Below, piece by piece: positions 9,501 through 21,893 of a DNA stretch of 64,000 nt. The stretch covers positions 3,381,001 to 3,445,000 of the forward strand of contig OU342824.1 in assembly GCA_910591455.2 (NCBI GenBank), written 5' to 3'. This stretch comes from Pholis gunnellus (Eukaryota; Chordata; Actinopteri; Perciformes; Pholidae). Numbering within the stretch: position 1 is the first letter of the stretch; every line of letters begins with the position of its first letter. Under the pieces are notes generated by a model, which saw only the letters and a program-made list of their open reading frames with translations, did no database searches and was not told the DNA's origin. The position numbers were made by a program, and so were the translations under genes.

Positions 9501-11750
9501 AGCTCCATCTGTTGTGTTAAAGATCTCTACACACTCATGGGCAATGCACACTGCAAGATTTTTGATATGTCGCCGTCTTAATGCAGTCAGCCCACACAAA
9601 TGGTAGGAGATCAGGGGTGAAAACTCCCCTCTCAGTGTTGCTTCAGGGTTGTCTCCCAGCTTCTTGATCTTGAGGAGACGCTACAATAACGGTTTAATTA
9701 GTTGAAGAAATCTTGTATTGTCAATCAACCCTGAGGGAACGATGAACGAAAAACTGCACACATGCAAAATACACGGTAATTACATCACTCGCTGTTATTA
9801 TAAAGACTACAGTGGGATATGAAAGTTCCTCTGTGATATTGCAAATATACGACACCTCCTCACACTGCACTCAGCGAGCGCTACCACACCCGTTCCTTGT
9901 CTCTGCTAATTATCTCAGACCACAAGTCAAAATCTACAACATGTTTTATGTAACAAAATATTATTACCATATTATTAGTATTAGTATTATTAGTCATTAT
10001 CTAGGGTGATAACGTCATAAAATATGACAAAAGAACACTGTTATATGAGTCTGCTTTTCTGCACACATTAGTATGGATCCTACGCACTGCGCAGACCCCT
10101 TATGTTAGATCACTTTCTAATTCAAATTGTATAAATGTTGGACCTTTGTCAAACTTCTCTCTCATTTTCAGTGTACCTCTACACTTTCATCTGTACAATA
10201 AAGGGGAAAAAACTTCCTTGTCCCCTCCCCTTTTATTGCAAACATAAAAACTGACGTACAGTGTTTTGACTGACTCGGATATTCACTTGCACTCATCGAG
10301 CGCGAACCTTTGGCTAGCTGTCCAGCCGGTAGTTTTGGTTTTCTAGTTATAGTGATACTGCGGGAGTTTGAAAGACTTTGTGTTCGGGTAAATTAAATCA
10401 CTGTTGGCATTTAAGTTAGCTCTTTCTTTAATTGCTGTGCTTCCACATGTTTCCCTGTCTTCTGCCCAATCCTGATACAAAAGTCAGATCGGTAATTTTC
10501 CGGTTTTGACTCAAACAGACCAAATATGCTGTGACTGTGTCTTGTCTTTGTTGGATATACACTCGTCTGTTTTTCCTCTGTCACAAAATAAAGCGTCATG
10601 TTAGCTCTGGCACAGCACTTAATTAGCTGTCATTACTATATTCTCCTGATCATTACATCACTGCCGCTGGTTGTATTTGCTTTTTCTTGCCTCACACTGT
10701 TGTTACCAGCTGTGCTGATTGATTTTTCCCTCCATCATCCCCACCCCTCTGCTTGGTAATGGCATCACTTACCTGATGCATGAGGGATTTCTTCCCTTGA
10801 ATGAAGTTTGATTTCAGAAACAGAACTACAGTATTTCATAGTGGCATTCTTTCATTCTTTTTAGTAGAACACCTCTTGGATTCTATCCCCTATACATATC
10901 CTTTGGACCAGTTTCACTGTATTTCACTACATGGAAGTGTATCATGAGCAAGTGCATCATCGGAGCAAATTGTTCTTTGACACCATTTAATTTAATTTCA
11001 TATATGTTTCTTAAAGCTCCACTTCAACACAAAGATTGAAACCAGCAGCGTTATTGGTGCTTGTGCTAGTAAGCGATAACTATTCCATGAGCACCTTTAA
11101 ATTGTAAACGACAGAAGGCAACTTAAATCTCAAATCACATTTCGCTCAAAATGTCATCACTGCTATCTGCACCCCAGAGCGCAGAGTGGAGGGCCGGACT
11201 ACCAACACTTGGTGGTCGCCTCTCAAAAGAACCGCAGATGATGAAATTATTATCATTTTATCTGTAGAATACCAAGATAACACCAAACGGCATTAAATAA
11301 GTGCAGGGCAGAGCGTCAATAGTTTTCAATAATATCACAAAATATATTGGGTCCACCAATCAAACCTCCATTTTCATCTCATTTGATATCCCATCGTGAG
11401 GAGTACACTGGTTGTCACGATCATTTTGGCAAGTTCCGAAACAATCAGTCTGATAGCTGTAAACTTAATATTGCTGTGACACTCATAATGCGTGCCGCTG
11501 GCACTGCTAGAGGACTACTGAATGGAGGAATTAGGAGGGGCCGAGAGTTCAGAGACCACCTCACCCACAAGCACATTGATATCTGTGAGGAAAATGCCTT
11601 CCTCTCGCCAGGATTCACCGTAAAGATTATGGTTGAATGTGGGCGTGTAGTGCATTTCAATACGTTAATTAATTAATTAAAACAAGAATTACCGCCTTGG
11701 GGTTGTACTTCCTCCACAAACCGCAGGTTGAAGTCAACATCAATGTCCGT
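9501..11750. other. Long non-coding stretch
   Basis: Unique-looking sequence with no confident exon or element. A 109-codon ORF at 11347-11676 overlaps an antisense ORF and has no recognisable domain. Confidence 0.3.
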
Positions 11751-11895
11751 CCAAAATGTCATCAACTTTTCATTTTGTCCGATTAGACATTTCTGTGAAA
11801 TTGTCATAATTTGCGATTGAATTCTTGAGTTAGGTCTAAAATAGTGATTTTTCTCAGGTCACAGTGACCTTTGACTACCACATTCTAATCAGGTC
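11751..11895 (-). repeat. Dispersed teleost repeat, family G (partial)
   Basis: Read on the minus strand it contains AAAGGTCACTGTGACCT-type sequence, CTCAAGAATTC-like sequence and ACAATTTCACAGAAATGTCT, in the same order as 42215-42480. I know this wording as a common fish interspersed repeat; its class is uncertain. Confidence 0.55.
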
Positions 11896-11900
11896 CTCCT

Positions 11901-12820
11901 CAGAATCAGAAACCGTTTATTTCCAATGTAGGTTGCACATACAAGGAATTTGTAATGGCGGGTGGTGCATCACAGTCAACAGTCAACAACAATCCACACA
12001 GTGCAAGAAATAGAAATCATATTCAAATTTACAATAGAATATAAAAGAATATAAAATAAAGTGCACAAAAAACAGATAACAGTACTATAAACAAGTATGA
12101 TGAAGTGTAATGTAAAGTGTCAAGTGTAGCATATCCCTCCGAAAGATGGTTCGACACTTGACTGATGATTGTGCAATTTCTTTATAAATCCCACAAACAA
12201 CGTAAGAGCTGTGTACAAAGCACATAGCAACAAATATGTGTTAGCATTTTCTTAGCATTTCCTTCCCGTTGGCATTACTATAGCCTACACACATAGAGCC
12301 GTTACTTACAGGTATGTCAGTTAAAAAACACACACAGTTATTACAGTTATTAGTTATTACAGTTATTAGTTATTACAGTTGTTAGTTATTAATCAACCTT
12401 GTGCCTCTTCGGGGGGGTACTAATACTGTACCGTTAATATACGTTCTCAACCGTCATATTCTCCGTACTTTACTCTCTCTCTCTCTTCGCGCTTACAGTT
12501 CTACCTCCGTTTTTACTCTGAGAGCTGCTTTCAAAATAAAAGCATTTCGTCTTAAAACAAGAAAGACATAACCAATTCAGAAAACAGGCAAAAACATGCA
12601 ACGAGAGGCAACAGATTGCTTGCCAAACATGAATCGGGTTATTTACATCAAGTGTTTAAATGAAGAAACAGTGAAGGGATGTGCAGGGGAGTGACCGGTA
12701 GGAAATTGTCCTGAGGATGACAGAGTCAGTGGGGGTCCCGGGCTCTGTTGATGAGCCCGACTGCCGATGGGAAGAAACTGTTCATGTGACGTGAGGTCTT
12801 GGTCCTCAAAGACCGTCCTT
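11901..12820 (-). repeat. Probable non-LTR retrotransposon 3' region (partial)
   Basis: On the minus strand the segment runs from a block at 12735-12815 (reading on +: GATGAGCCCGACTGCCGATG, then GGGAAGAAACTGTTC) down to a terminus at 11901. The terminus reads on + as CAGAATCAGAAACCGTTTAT, the reverse of a common fish LINE tail (AATAAA followed by TCTGATTCTG). The middle is diverged and carries a short tandem repeat. No reverse-transcriptase coding sequence remains. Confidence 0.5.
12336..12392. repeat. 16-bp tandem repeat, ~3.5 copies
   Basis: Unit AGTTATTACAGTTATT starts at 12336, 12352, 12368 and 12384, with one substitution in the last copy. Confidence 0.95.
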
Positions 12821-14548
12821 GAAAACATAATGATAATAAACATAATGCCTTCAGCCATAACTATCGCATTCATGGAGGTATAAAAAACTGATGACTTCAG
12901 CAGAGTGAAGTGTTCACTAAACGGTGACGTGCTAACTGAAAAGTTAGCACTGGCGGCCATTTTGAGTCTCTGAGTGACTAGAGTAGAATAACAGAATAGA
13001 ATAGTAGTGCAGCTTTAATATGAAATATGTTACATGCACATTATGCAGTGGGGGGAAGCGCATACTATCTGAAATCCGGATCATATTTTGCAACACTGCG
13101 TATAATGCAGCCGCTGTTTGCCATTTCATATTCGAATAATACATGTATATGATGTGCACCATCAGATATGCATATCAAAAACACTTGGGGAAGAAGTGTC
13201 CATACCACCATTTTTACAATATCGCATTCGAAAGCAGTAGTTTCATAAAAGGCAGCGAGGAGCTCACACTGTGAGTTAAATGTTATGTGCATAATAAACT
13301 CCAAAGAAGCTATTCCTCGCCTCTTTTATGATTTCGAATAATTAATACTGTAAATTGAAGAGAATGGAAGGTCAAAGAAATTTCGTGGAATATACGAGCA
13401 TGTCTACCGCAGAATTATTCAAATATTCAAATGAATGCTATTTTCCTATTCTGTATGCCTTGCTGTTACAGTCTTCATCTATCATGTTCTCGTCCCTGGA
13501 CAGTAACTGTAGAGAGTAGGGGGACAGAGAGGATATCATTTTCTATCCTAAAAAGCTGCCGTCAGCTCGCTGTTCATAATCAATGATGCCAGAGCAGCTG
13601 CTTTCACCCCTGCAGCGTTTTGTTAGGCAGTGCCAAAGAAAAGACATGTGACAGGGACGTTCAAATCAGCATGTGTGACGTAACGGTGTCCACTCCACCT
13701 TGAGGAATGAAATAAAGAGAAAAAAATCTCAAATTAAAAAGTAATTAAGATAAGGGCACGGTGGTGGAGAGCATTAACTCACATGGCTAACATTTCCTGC
13801 TGAATGCCGATGGCTATATTGGAGCTGCAGAAATGTTCCCGATTCAAACCACTGAGCCGAGGATTCCCAGTAGACCCCCAGCACTAGCACAGCCCATCGT
13901 GGGGGCCATTCATTCTCCCAGGGGCCAAGGGCCATTAGTTAAAGTAGCTGCTGCAAACCCTGCTTCCCGTCCCTTGCCATGCTCCACTCCCATCGGCTCA
14001 CCATAACAGCATGCTTTTGTTCTTTTTTTTAAAATTCTGAATATGCAAGGTGTGTGCGCATGCATTAAATTATAATAATTGTATGTATTCCTGTGTATGC
14101 TATGTGTACCTAATATGTGCAGCAGTGCTGGGGGGGTGGACACAATAACAGGAACATTACTCCTATCTGATGCTATGCAATCAATATAAAAAGATATTTC
14201 TGAAGATTATGATGTTTACAATTGATGATGACTCATATCTGTAATCATTGTTGAAGTTGTAGTTTCTGGCTGTGTGGAACTGTAAAATGTTGCATCACAG
14301 AATAACATGTTCTTTGCTTATCTTGCTGTACATACAGGGAGGATGGAAGACCTAGGCAATATGGAGGGACTACCAGATACGTCAAACTGTAAGGCAATAG
14401 CATAGCCGTCCACTCATCAGGTGAGCAAGAAGCTCTGGCAAAAGGGGCGTTGTTATTTTTGCATGCAGCGCCTGCGCCGCAGTGACACGGAGTTTGCCAA
14501 ACCGGCGAAGCCTCACCACCAAGCGAGCCCTTAGTGAGGGAAAAGGCA
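12821..14548. other. Non-coding stretch
   Basis: No gene or repeat confidently recognised. Confidence 0.3.
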
Positions 14549-14765
14549 GTGAAACTAGAGATTGAGACCATACACTCAAGTTTACAATGTTTACTGAGGT
14601 AATAAATCAAGTGAGAAGTTAGTCATTTTCTCATAGACTTCTATACAATTTGACTTCTTTTTGCAGCTGGAGGAGTCGCCACCTGCTGGTCAGTAGAGAG
14701 AATGCAAGTTCTAAGACACTTCCACATTGGCTTCACTCAGCAGAACAGGAGGTTGCCACCTGGTA
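14549..14765 (+). repeat. Dispersed repeat family A, 3' part
   Basis: Contains the family blocks GAAACTAGAGATTGAGACCA, TTTACAATGTTTACTGAGGT, CATTTTCTCATAGACTTCTA, GAGGAGTCGCC and GGTTGCCACCTGG. Six copies of this ~450-530-bp repeat occur in the window (also 16077, 21894, 24509, 27721 and 55864). It has no recognised coding capacity. I cannot see terminal inverted repeats or a consistent target duplication, so the class is left open. Confidence 0.85.
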
Positions 14766-15129
14766 CTCACACGTGGCCAATAAAGCTGAGTGAGAACAGG
14801 TGAGCAGGAGGTCAGGCGACTGCAGGGCTCACGAGAGACAGGTGAAACTAATCAGGGCGGGGCGGACAATCAAAACTGGTGGGAAAACACACAAAGGCAG
14901 CAAGTGAAGTCACCTGAAACAAAATAACACAGGAAGGAATGTCAGGAAACAAAGGACAAACATAACCTGGGATCAGGAGCAGATTTTGAAAATAAGTGAC
15001 TTTTGTGGCAGACGTCCTTGGCTGATGGTTTCTGTTTGATCTGCCTTCCTGTCGGGAGGAAACGTCTCTCTCTTCAGTTGTCTTGTGATAAATGAGTCAA
15101 TTACCGCATTTCTTTGAGAGGATTCCCAT
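14766..15129. other. Non-coding stretch
   Basis: Nothing recognised. Confidence 0.3.
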
Positions 15130-15345
15130 TTTAGGTGAGTGGACGGCCATTTATCATCAAAGGTTTTGAAAGCACAGCCTGCTGACCCAAGGAATCACAA
15201 ATCTTTTAAGATTTTTGGCGCTCTCCCTGGCGTGTGTATCTATTCATAAGTGAATGTGTGCAAGGCATCGCTTCCAGGAAACGTGGGGTCCGAAGGCAAT
15301 TAATGAGCTGAGCCCTTTCTCTATCGGCGTATGAATACATCCTGC
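15130..15345. promoter_or_regulatory. Candidate conserved non-coding element
   Basis: Balanced-complexity, non-repetitive block with TTATCATCAAAGG (TCF/LEF-like CATCAAAGG), TCTATTCATAAGTG and GGCAATTAATGAGC. The appearance suggests an enhancer, but conservation is unverified. Confidence 0.22.
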
Positions 15346-16076
15346 TGACTTACCCGTTTCATCAGTCAGACTGCAGCTTCACCAGCAGCCTCCGTTCCCC
15401 AACCTGACCTTCAGTCAAATATACACCAGACTCCTTTGAGATCCAATATTAAGAGCGAGCGAAGCGCTGCACTGCATTGTATGAAAAAAAAACAGTGTCG
15501 TTAGTTATGTCTCTTTGGTAGTCACTTTAAAACTTTTGTATTTGAAATGCACAATGTACTAGTTTTCTTGAGACTAATTTTCTTTATAAAGAAAGGACAA
15601 TTTAAGAACATCTGTTAGTACTGCACATGGCCTAGTTTCTGGATGAATGTTGTCAGGATGGCTGCTGTTTAATTCTGCAGCTCCCACCAGCTCTACAGAG
15701 GATTTAAACCTCTTTTGGATCACTGTCTCTCCCCCCCCCCCCACCCAACAATCACTGCTGTCATCAACTCATTTTCAGTAAAAAGCTCAAAGCCCAACAA
15801 ACCCACTGTACACTACCTGCTCAGCAGCAAACCGCAGACACACATGGTTAAAGACTATAGCTGGTGGCCATAGGGGGACATTTAGCTGCCCAAATGTGTT
15901 TTAAAAGACTTGGTAGAGACCAAAAACTGAGATAAAAGAGAAGGAATATTGGACTCGCATTCATCAGGTGGCCAGAAATTCGACTCAAAATAAATGCTCA
16001 TGTTGCTCGGCGTCTTTGACAATAACAACTTCATGTTAAGTGTTTTAGCTACAGGCTTTTTGTTCGCGTTTCAGTC
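15346..16076. other. Non-coding stretch with a C-run
   Basis: Contains an oligo-C tract near 15730-15742. No gene seen. Confidence 0.3.
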
Positions 16077-16316
16077 ATAGACTGTATTTAAGGAGTAGAC
16101 GTAGTCACCATGACGTCACCCATTGGTTTGTGGACTGCTGTTTTGAGGCCTCGAGTTCGGCATTTTCGCCATCTTGTTTGTTGGCAACCTGAAGTGACAC
16201 AAAAGGTTAAAGCTAAACAACCGACCGCTAAATAAGACATTCTTAGGCAGCCAAAGAAGTTACAATTATCTCCCTGGTGGCATGTAGAAAGACCCAGAGG
16301 TTGCCGCCTGGTTTCA
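16077..16316 (+). repeat. Dispersed repeat family A, internally deleted copy
   Basis: Has the family 5' end (ATAGACTGTATTTAAGGAGT, CCATGACGTCACCCATTGGT) and the 3' end (AGAGGTTGCCGCCTGG). The central part is missing or replaced. Confidence 0.8.
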
Positions 16317-18174
16317 TCCCTTGGTTGCATATTCTGATGGCACTCTGGTGCATTGATGTATAAAGATAAATAGATACAGTAATGGAGGCAGCGCGTGGTT
16401 TTGTCCAACCACTGTAATATAAAAGAATGCAGTGTGGCAGTACAGTCAAGCTGGTCACATCCTTTCCCTTCTCTCTTGTAAGTTTGCTGCTCTTGTTATG
16501 TGGGCCACCTGATTCACCTGCAAACTGCTGGAGGATGTGTGCAGAATCCTTTTTCATCATTTAATGCGACTCCAACATTGTGAAACAGGGCACGTTTGAA
16601 CGTGTTGACTATTATCATGATTGCCTATCCCATTATTTATTTATTTTTTTTACAGATACTATAGATTAAGTATCTGTAATTACAAGATCAAAATGTTGAG
16701 GATTCGTCAGACTTGTTGGGATGTGTGCTCTGAGTGCATATTACATGTATCACAGTATAGCATAATGGATTTAAGTCTGTCCATTTGCATTGGTTTCACA
16801 TATAAACCCAGGTACTGATACTTATTCCCTCCCAACTAGATTAGATTCATAAAGTGTATTAATATTGGATTGTATGAGTAGCCATGCTCAGCGTTCTTTT
16901 GGAACGGCTCCTTCCCCCTGATTAGCAGCGGATCACCAGCCTCTACATTCAATAAACATGGCCTGCTTTTTTGGGGCAGAGTGCCAAACTACGGGGGAAT
17001 CTTCGCTGAGCATGGAGACATTCTGATAGGATGCTATGCATAATGAACCAAGAGCAAGTTCATGAAAAAGAGAACACATCCTCTAATTCTCCAGCTTTAC
17101 TACCCTGTCTGACTGTTAAATTATTCATCACATTCCATTCAACGTGTCCTCCCTTGACAGCCATCATGTCAATCTCTAGTGTAGGCCTGCCAGTTGTATT
17201 GGGCTGCTGGAGCCCAATGCTCTCATCTGGAGGGTTGGGAGGCAAGTTTACTGTGTGTGTGTATGCTGACATCCAGTAGGTACAGTACACCAAGACACTC
17301 AGGCTTACATGCTGGATAGGATCAATGCGTTTCATCATGTCCTGGGAAAACATTGATTTATTTGTTCTCCATGCCAAACTCTTTGGACAATGAGACTTAG
17401 CGAGCAATTAGGGTTCAAGAGGGAATAGATAGTGAGTGTGTGTGAGAAACAAGTAAGTTTATAAACAGCTGGGGCCAGATGTGTAAAACATGCTCAAATA
17501 CTACAAATACCAAATAACATGCTAACACCTCACACATATTTCAGACCCGGCCAATGTTTTCTACAGCCAGCCAAATATATGATTTGGTGGAGATGAATAA
17601 ATAAGGCTGGCATCTCAATAATACTAGCATTGCATGTTTAGGTTATGGGGACAATTTCACTCATTGTCTAGTTTTTGTTTTGTTTGTTAACAAAGCGGTA
17701 AAAGGTGAATCGAAGGTTTGTGATTAAGATATCACGATTGATCATGGTGTAGATGTGCAGGTGATACGTTCTGTAACTCACTCTGGGGATTTGTACAGCA
17801 CAAATACACGTTTGTTTGTCGTGAGACTCCATATTTTATACCGTCTATGGTCTCAATCATGGACAGATGGACAGATCTAAAACGGCAAACGGAGCTCAAC
17901 AAAATTGCTGATACGTCTCAAACCCTCAACAGTCTGACAGAACTGATCGTGGGCCCACCAGGGTGTCTATTCCACTGTAGCACTGCGTATTCCAAACATC
18001 ACATGTCTGATATGGTTCTCTCATCCTTGCTAGGATAAGATTACATAAGTCAGGCTTTTCGGTTCCTCGAAGCAAGTTTGGCAAAATCATAGCAACACAT
18101 CCATAAGCTTGAACCTGCTCCAGCGCAGGCTAACTTCAGTTAGCTGGATTAGCTTGCCACTCCCCTGGAAAAAA
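16317..18174. other. Non-coding stretch with an inverted-repeat pair
   Basis: Perfect 12-bp inverted repeats lie at 16882-16893 (CCATGCTCAGCG) and 17004-17015 (CGCTGAGCATGG), 110 bp apart. The remainder shows no confident feature. Confidence 0.35.
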
Positions 18175-18607
18175 ATGTCAGCTCCCTTCCTCAGGGATCC
18201 CATTGATGAAGGAGGATATTAGTCAGATTAGCGTTCTATAGGGAGAGAGTTCTTCGAGATCGCCAAGATCCGTTATCACATCATGATGACTTCCTGTACG
18301 AGCGCTATCGATTCTGCCGACAAGGAATCATTTATTTAAAGACCTTCTCGAGCCCTACATTGAACACCACACGCTGCAGCCGAGCATCGACTGTCTCACA
18401 GACTGTATCACAGCCTCGCGCTGTGTAGCGAGTGGTTCATGTTTGTACAGTGTCGGCGATGCGGAGAACATCGGGAAAGCCGCTGCATGCCGTGCTGTTC
18501 GTATAGTTTATATGGCGATTAAGAAACTTCTGGATGTGTTCATTACATTACCATGGCACATGTTGTATCGACTCACCATTCTGAATAATGTGTGTGTGCT
18601 TAGTGTT
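18175..18607 (+). pseudogene. PIF/Harbinger (HARBI1-like) transposase, broken 5' part
   Basis: PIF/Harbinger transposases are DDE nucleases that cut and join the element in the nucleus. From ATG 18175 the frame reads MSAPFLRDPIDEGGY then stops. After at least two frame changes, conserved blocks reappear: FLYERYRF near 18291, LLEPYIEHHT near 18345, and CLYSVGDAENIGKAAACRAV, VYMAIKKLLDVFI and LPWHML at about 18439-18560. This order matches the N-terminal part of fish HARBI1-like proteins. The C-terminal catalytic half is absent, through truncation or loss of later exons. In-frame stops at about 18220 and 18229, plus frameshifts, make it a pseudogene. The family assignment is from recognised motifs; no search was run. 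Confidence 0.75.
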
Positions 18608-19170
18608 TACTTGCTCCCGTGTCCTCTTGATGGCTGGTTGAACTACATGATGGTTGAAAGCACTCATAATGATATGACAGTATTATTAGTACACCATAAA
18701 TATCATTACTGTAGAACATGATTAAGGTGGACTCATGATAAGAATAGAGAGAATCACACACTATTTTTTTTTCACTGCTTCAATTGATTGAATTACTGAT
18801 TATGAATAATACATACATACATACTGATCCGCCCATACACAGATTCACACACACACATTCAAACTCCTATTCTATATGATAATCTACACATACATGTATC
18901 TACACATATATATATAGTACATGATACATAAGAGCATACAGTACATATATCCTCATAAGTATCTATTCATTCGTATCAGTTAGATACTCTTTGGGCTTGT
19001 TCTTATCTACTTATTCTGAAAGAGTTGATATAATTATTGTCGCTATAGATCTCATTGGATGATGCGTTCCATTAAGCCTACTGCCAGCAGGCACATTTAA
19101 AGACATATCATCTGATTGATTGGGGTGATGAGGCACTTAAAATTAGCCTATACATTTTCCCAACACTTAC

Positions 19171-19334
19171 GCATTTAACTTGTCTGTGATATGTCGCCAT
19201 GCTTCTCGTCTAGCCCTCGTGGCGGAGTTAGATGTTGTCATGATTATGGTCTTGAATTCCTCATATGAGTTCATGATCATCTCCTGCTCATCAGCGGAGT
19301 AAAAAGAGGCTCTTTCTTTGAGTTTATTTGCCAT
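19171..19334 (-). pseudogene. Harbinger-associated Myb/SANT-like DNA-binding protein, first-exon remnant
   Basis: On the minus strand an ATG at 19334 opens MANKLKERASFYSADEQEM, followed by a helical segment with NSYEEF, a Ser/Thr-rich turn and REAWRHITDKLNA. This is the trihelix/Myb-like start typical of the second protein of PIF/Harbinger elements, which binds the terminal repeats and assists the transposase. The frame is open for 54 codons and ends exactly at a good splice donor (GC|GTAAGTG, donor at 19165-19170), the position where related genes split. No second exon was found downstream, so the gene is probably broken. Its opposite orientation to the transposase remnant is normal for the superfamily. 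Confidence 0.6.
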
Positions 19335-20097
19335 CGTACTGTTAGAAAATCATTGTTTCGGTGATCGACGCTTCCCCCTTCTGAAGTAGGACGGGCACGC
19401 GCAATTATCCTGGTTACTGCAGTCTGGTTCGAATTAACGAGATTGTTTGAGCGCGGATCAGCCTTTGAGGAACCAAGATAGCCTGACATCAATCATCGGG
19501 TTAATTTATTAAGCTGGCTAATAGGACATTTGAGCGACTTAGTTGAACCACGTACGAGGAATGGGGCCCAGGGCTTCCATCTTACTCAGTTGCCATGTTG
19601 TCAGTTTAGTAGATCTAACATGACCTAACTAGTGGTCACGTGACGACAGGTGGTCGCATCAGTCTACAATAAGTACTGTATATTATTTATAATATCCCAG
19701 GAAGCTAGCACCTAACACCAACTACACAAGACATCTGCTGCTGTGCCCAAAGAAGGGCAAGAAGTCATCCGTCTAAGGGACATGTTGCGGCCTGAGTGCT
19801 CACGTCATGCTTCTGCTGTTGAATGCAAAGGAGGGGAAATACTTCATCGTAGTTAAAACTGATCAATCAAAAAATATCAATGTCCGTTCCTGGCGCATAC
19901 CGGCATCAAAACAGGAAGTCAGTGGTAAAGTAGTGAAGCCCGCCTCTTGCGTGATTTGATTGGCTGCCTCGGTTAAGCGTGACATTGAGGAGTGGCGCCT
20001 AGCGCGAGAAAGTTTCGAATATTTTAACCGCCTGAAAAACCCGAAGCGTGGCGCAAGAGAGGAGCGCACGCCAGGTGCGCCGCGTTTCTAGCGGCAC

Positions 20098-20118
20098 GTC
20101 TCGGTGTGATCGGCCCCC
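20098..20118 (-). repeat. Terminal repeat of Harbinger-type element
   Basis: The reverse complement reads GGGGGCCGATCACACCGAGAC and abuts TAA. The same terminus occurs at 55844-55863 and, degenerate, at 56514-56533. Subterminal sequence GCGCAAGAGAGGAGCGCAC (20051-20069) also recurs at 56433-56451 with one mismatch. Confidence 0.65.
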
Positions 20119-20999
20119 TAACAAAGTACGACGCTTTCCATTTTCATGATCACGCAGCAATATTTAACATATTCCCAGACAGGAGCTCAAGTGGTAGCTC
20201 CTTCTTAAATAAGCACCAAACGCTGCCTGTAAAGATTCCACGTCTTAATTGGAGGCTAAACAGCAGGTTGTGTGTGTGACAGGAAGAACCGTAGGGATGA
20301 ATGAGACACTGCAATGTTGGTTTCTAGTGTCCTGCCTGAGCTGACACAATGAGTCAGTGTCTTTGATTTATACCCAGCAAACAACATGAAATGCATTACT
20401 TCCTGTGTGCATGGGGATCTTTTCCAGGGGGAAACACCAGTGACAAAGCTTTCATGCACTGGAAACATGTTTACATGCTGCTGTATTATAATCTGCTCCT
20501 TAAATGTTTTCTATATGATATTCAGAGCATTAATGTGTCGTATTCAATGTATTGATTAATTTATATGTCCTTTAGCAACACCTAGTGGCGATTGTGAATA
20601 GCTGCACTGAACAGGAAGTGAGCTAAGTGTAAATAGTCAGAGAAACAGGAAGTGATGTTCAAGAAGTGTCATGTGCCCATGGACTCATTGAGTGAGCATC
20701 TCAGTGTTCAATCCAGATAATCCTGTGCCTTAAGTACACAAAATCGGCTTCATCCTTTTACAAAAATATTACATATTTTCCACCATTATTAAACCTCGCC
20801 AACTACAACAACCTGTCTGTTCCTTGGAGGATACGGTGCTGGGAAATATATTGTCAAGCTGGCTGTATAGCTGAAAACTACGTTTTACTAAAACAACTTT
20901 TAGTGAGGACAGCACAATTAACATACCACCAAACGACTATTCGCTATTGTAACCAGAATAATAATTTAATCTGGATCTTAATTATTATGTTTGGAGCTA
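20119..20999. other. Non-coding stretch
   Basis: No confident gene or repeat. Confidence 0.3.
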
Positions 21000-21815
21000 T
21001 GTTACTGTCCCTTTAAGTGAGTTCGACAGGTGGTCAGATAGCCGTTTTTTTGTACACAGAAGAATGCTAGGAGAGTCAATCTTATCCTTAATAAACGATC
21101 TTTGTTTCTCCATACACAGAGATCGATAGAAGTGATAATCCGTGTTTTTATTAGAGGATCTTTGTTTTTTCCGTCTGTGCTTTAGTATAGTAGAAGTTGT
21201 TGTGGAGGGAAAAAAAGATTAGATAGATTCTGAGAGAATAAAGTTAACAACTTTATATTGAATGTTAGACGACGAGTCACTGAAGAGCTGTAGTTTCGCC
21301 TGGAGATTCTTAGAACGTTTGATATCCTGGTGAGTGAATTGAAGTTCAATGCTTTTACCGTTGCATGTACCATCTACCTTCACCTGAGGGAATCTCCATC
21401 TCGATCGGACATCGCAGTTCACCTGGAGTCCATTTCACTGGACATTGTGCACAGGGGGGGCGGTAGGACATTTGAAAACTGAACTCTTTCTTTTATCATT
21501 TTTTTTTCAATTTAATTTTATTCCTGAGATCTCAGAGGTTTGTGTTGATTTTGATACTACATGCGTGGACACCTTTTGATGTTTGGAAATGTGAAGTTGT
21601 TGTACTATTGATTATTATATTGTGTCCTAATTAAACCTTTGTAAAAAAAAAAACCGTTGCTTCGTGTAATTCGGGGTGGATATTTCTTTTCTGTAGCAGT
21701 CAAACAAGTGACATATTCACCAATCTCCTTATTGAACCTAGATTAGATTTGATAATTCCCCTAATTTCGGTCTATTCTGCACTGTCTCTAAAGCGACAGC
21801 TGCAGGGGGGTTACA
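21000..21815. mobile_element. Candidate solo LTR
   Basis: The segment starts TGTTACTGTCCCTTTAAG and ends GCAGGGGGGTTACA, giving TG...CA ends with short inverted similarity (TGTTAC against TGTAAC). It holds an ATTAAA signal at 21630-21635 and an A-run at 21642-21653. Flanks share only CTA, shorter than a normal LTR target duplication, so the boundaries are tentative. No internal retroelement genes adjoin it. Confidence 0.3.
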
Positions 21816-21893
21816 CTATGTAAAGATATAGTGGAGTAATGTCTATCTGAGCAGAGAATGAAGTCATTCGCCCTCCGAGTCTGTTTTAACCAT

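Larger units (their letters stand above)
18175..20118. mobile_element. Decayed PIF/Harbinger DNA transposon (right end preserved)
   Basis: The span carries fragments of both genes expected of a PIF/Harbinger element: a HARBI1-like transposase on + (18175-18607) and a Myb/SANT-like protein exon on - (19171-19334). It closes with a terminus at 20098-20118 whose reverse complement is GGGGGCCGATCACACCGAGAC, followed by TAA (20119-20121), the kind of 3-bp target sequence this superfamily duplicates. The left terminus was not found, so the start given is that of the transposase remnant. Confidence 0.6.

Noticed and set aside
11347..11676. 109-codon ORF
   Set aside because: No domain, no splice or promoter context, and an antisense ORF overlaps it.
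13754..13920. Cichlid-type tRNA SINE (GGGCACGGTGGTGGAGAGC)
   Set aside because: Only the first ~20 bases resemble a SINE head; no B box or tail follows.
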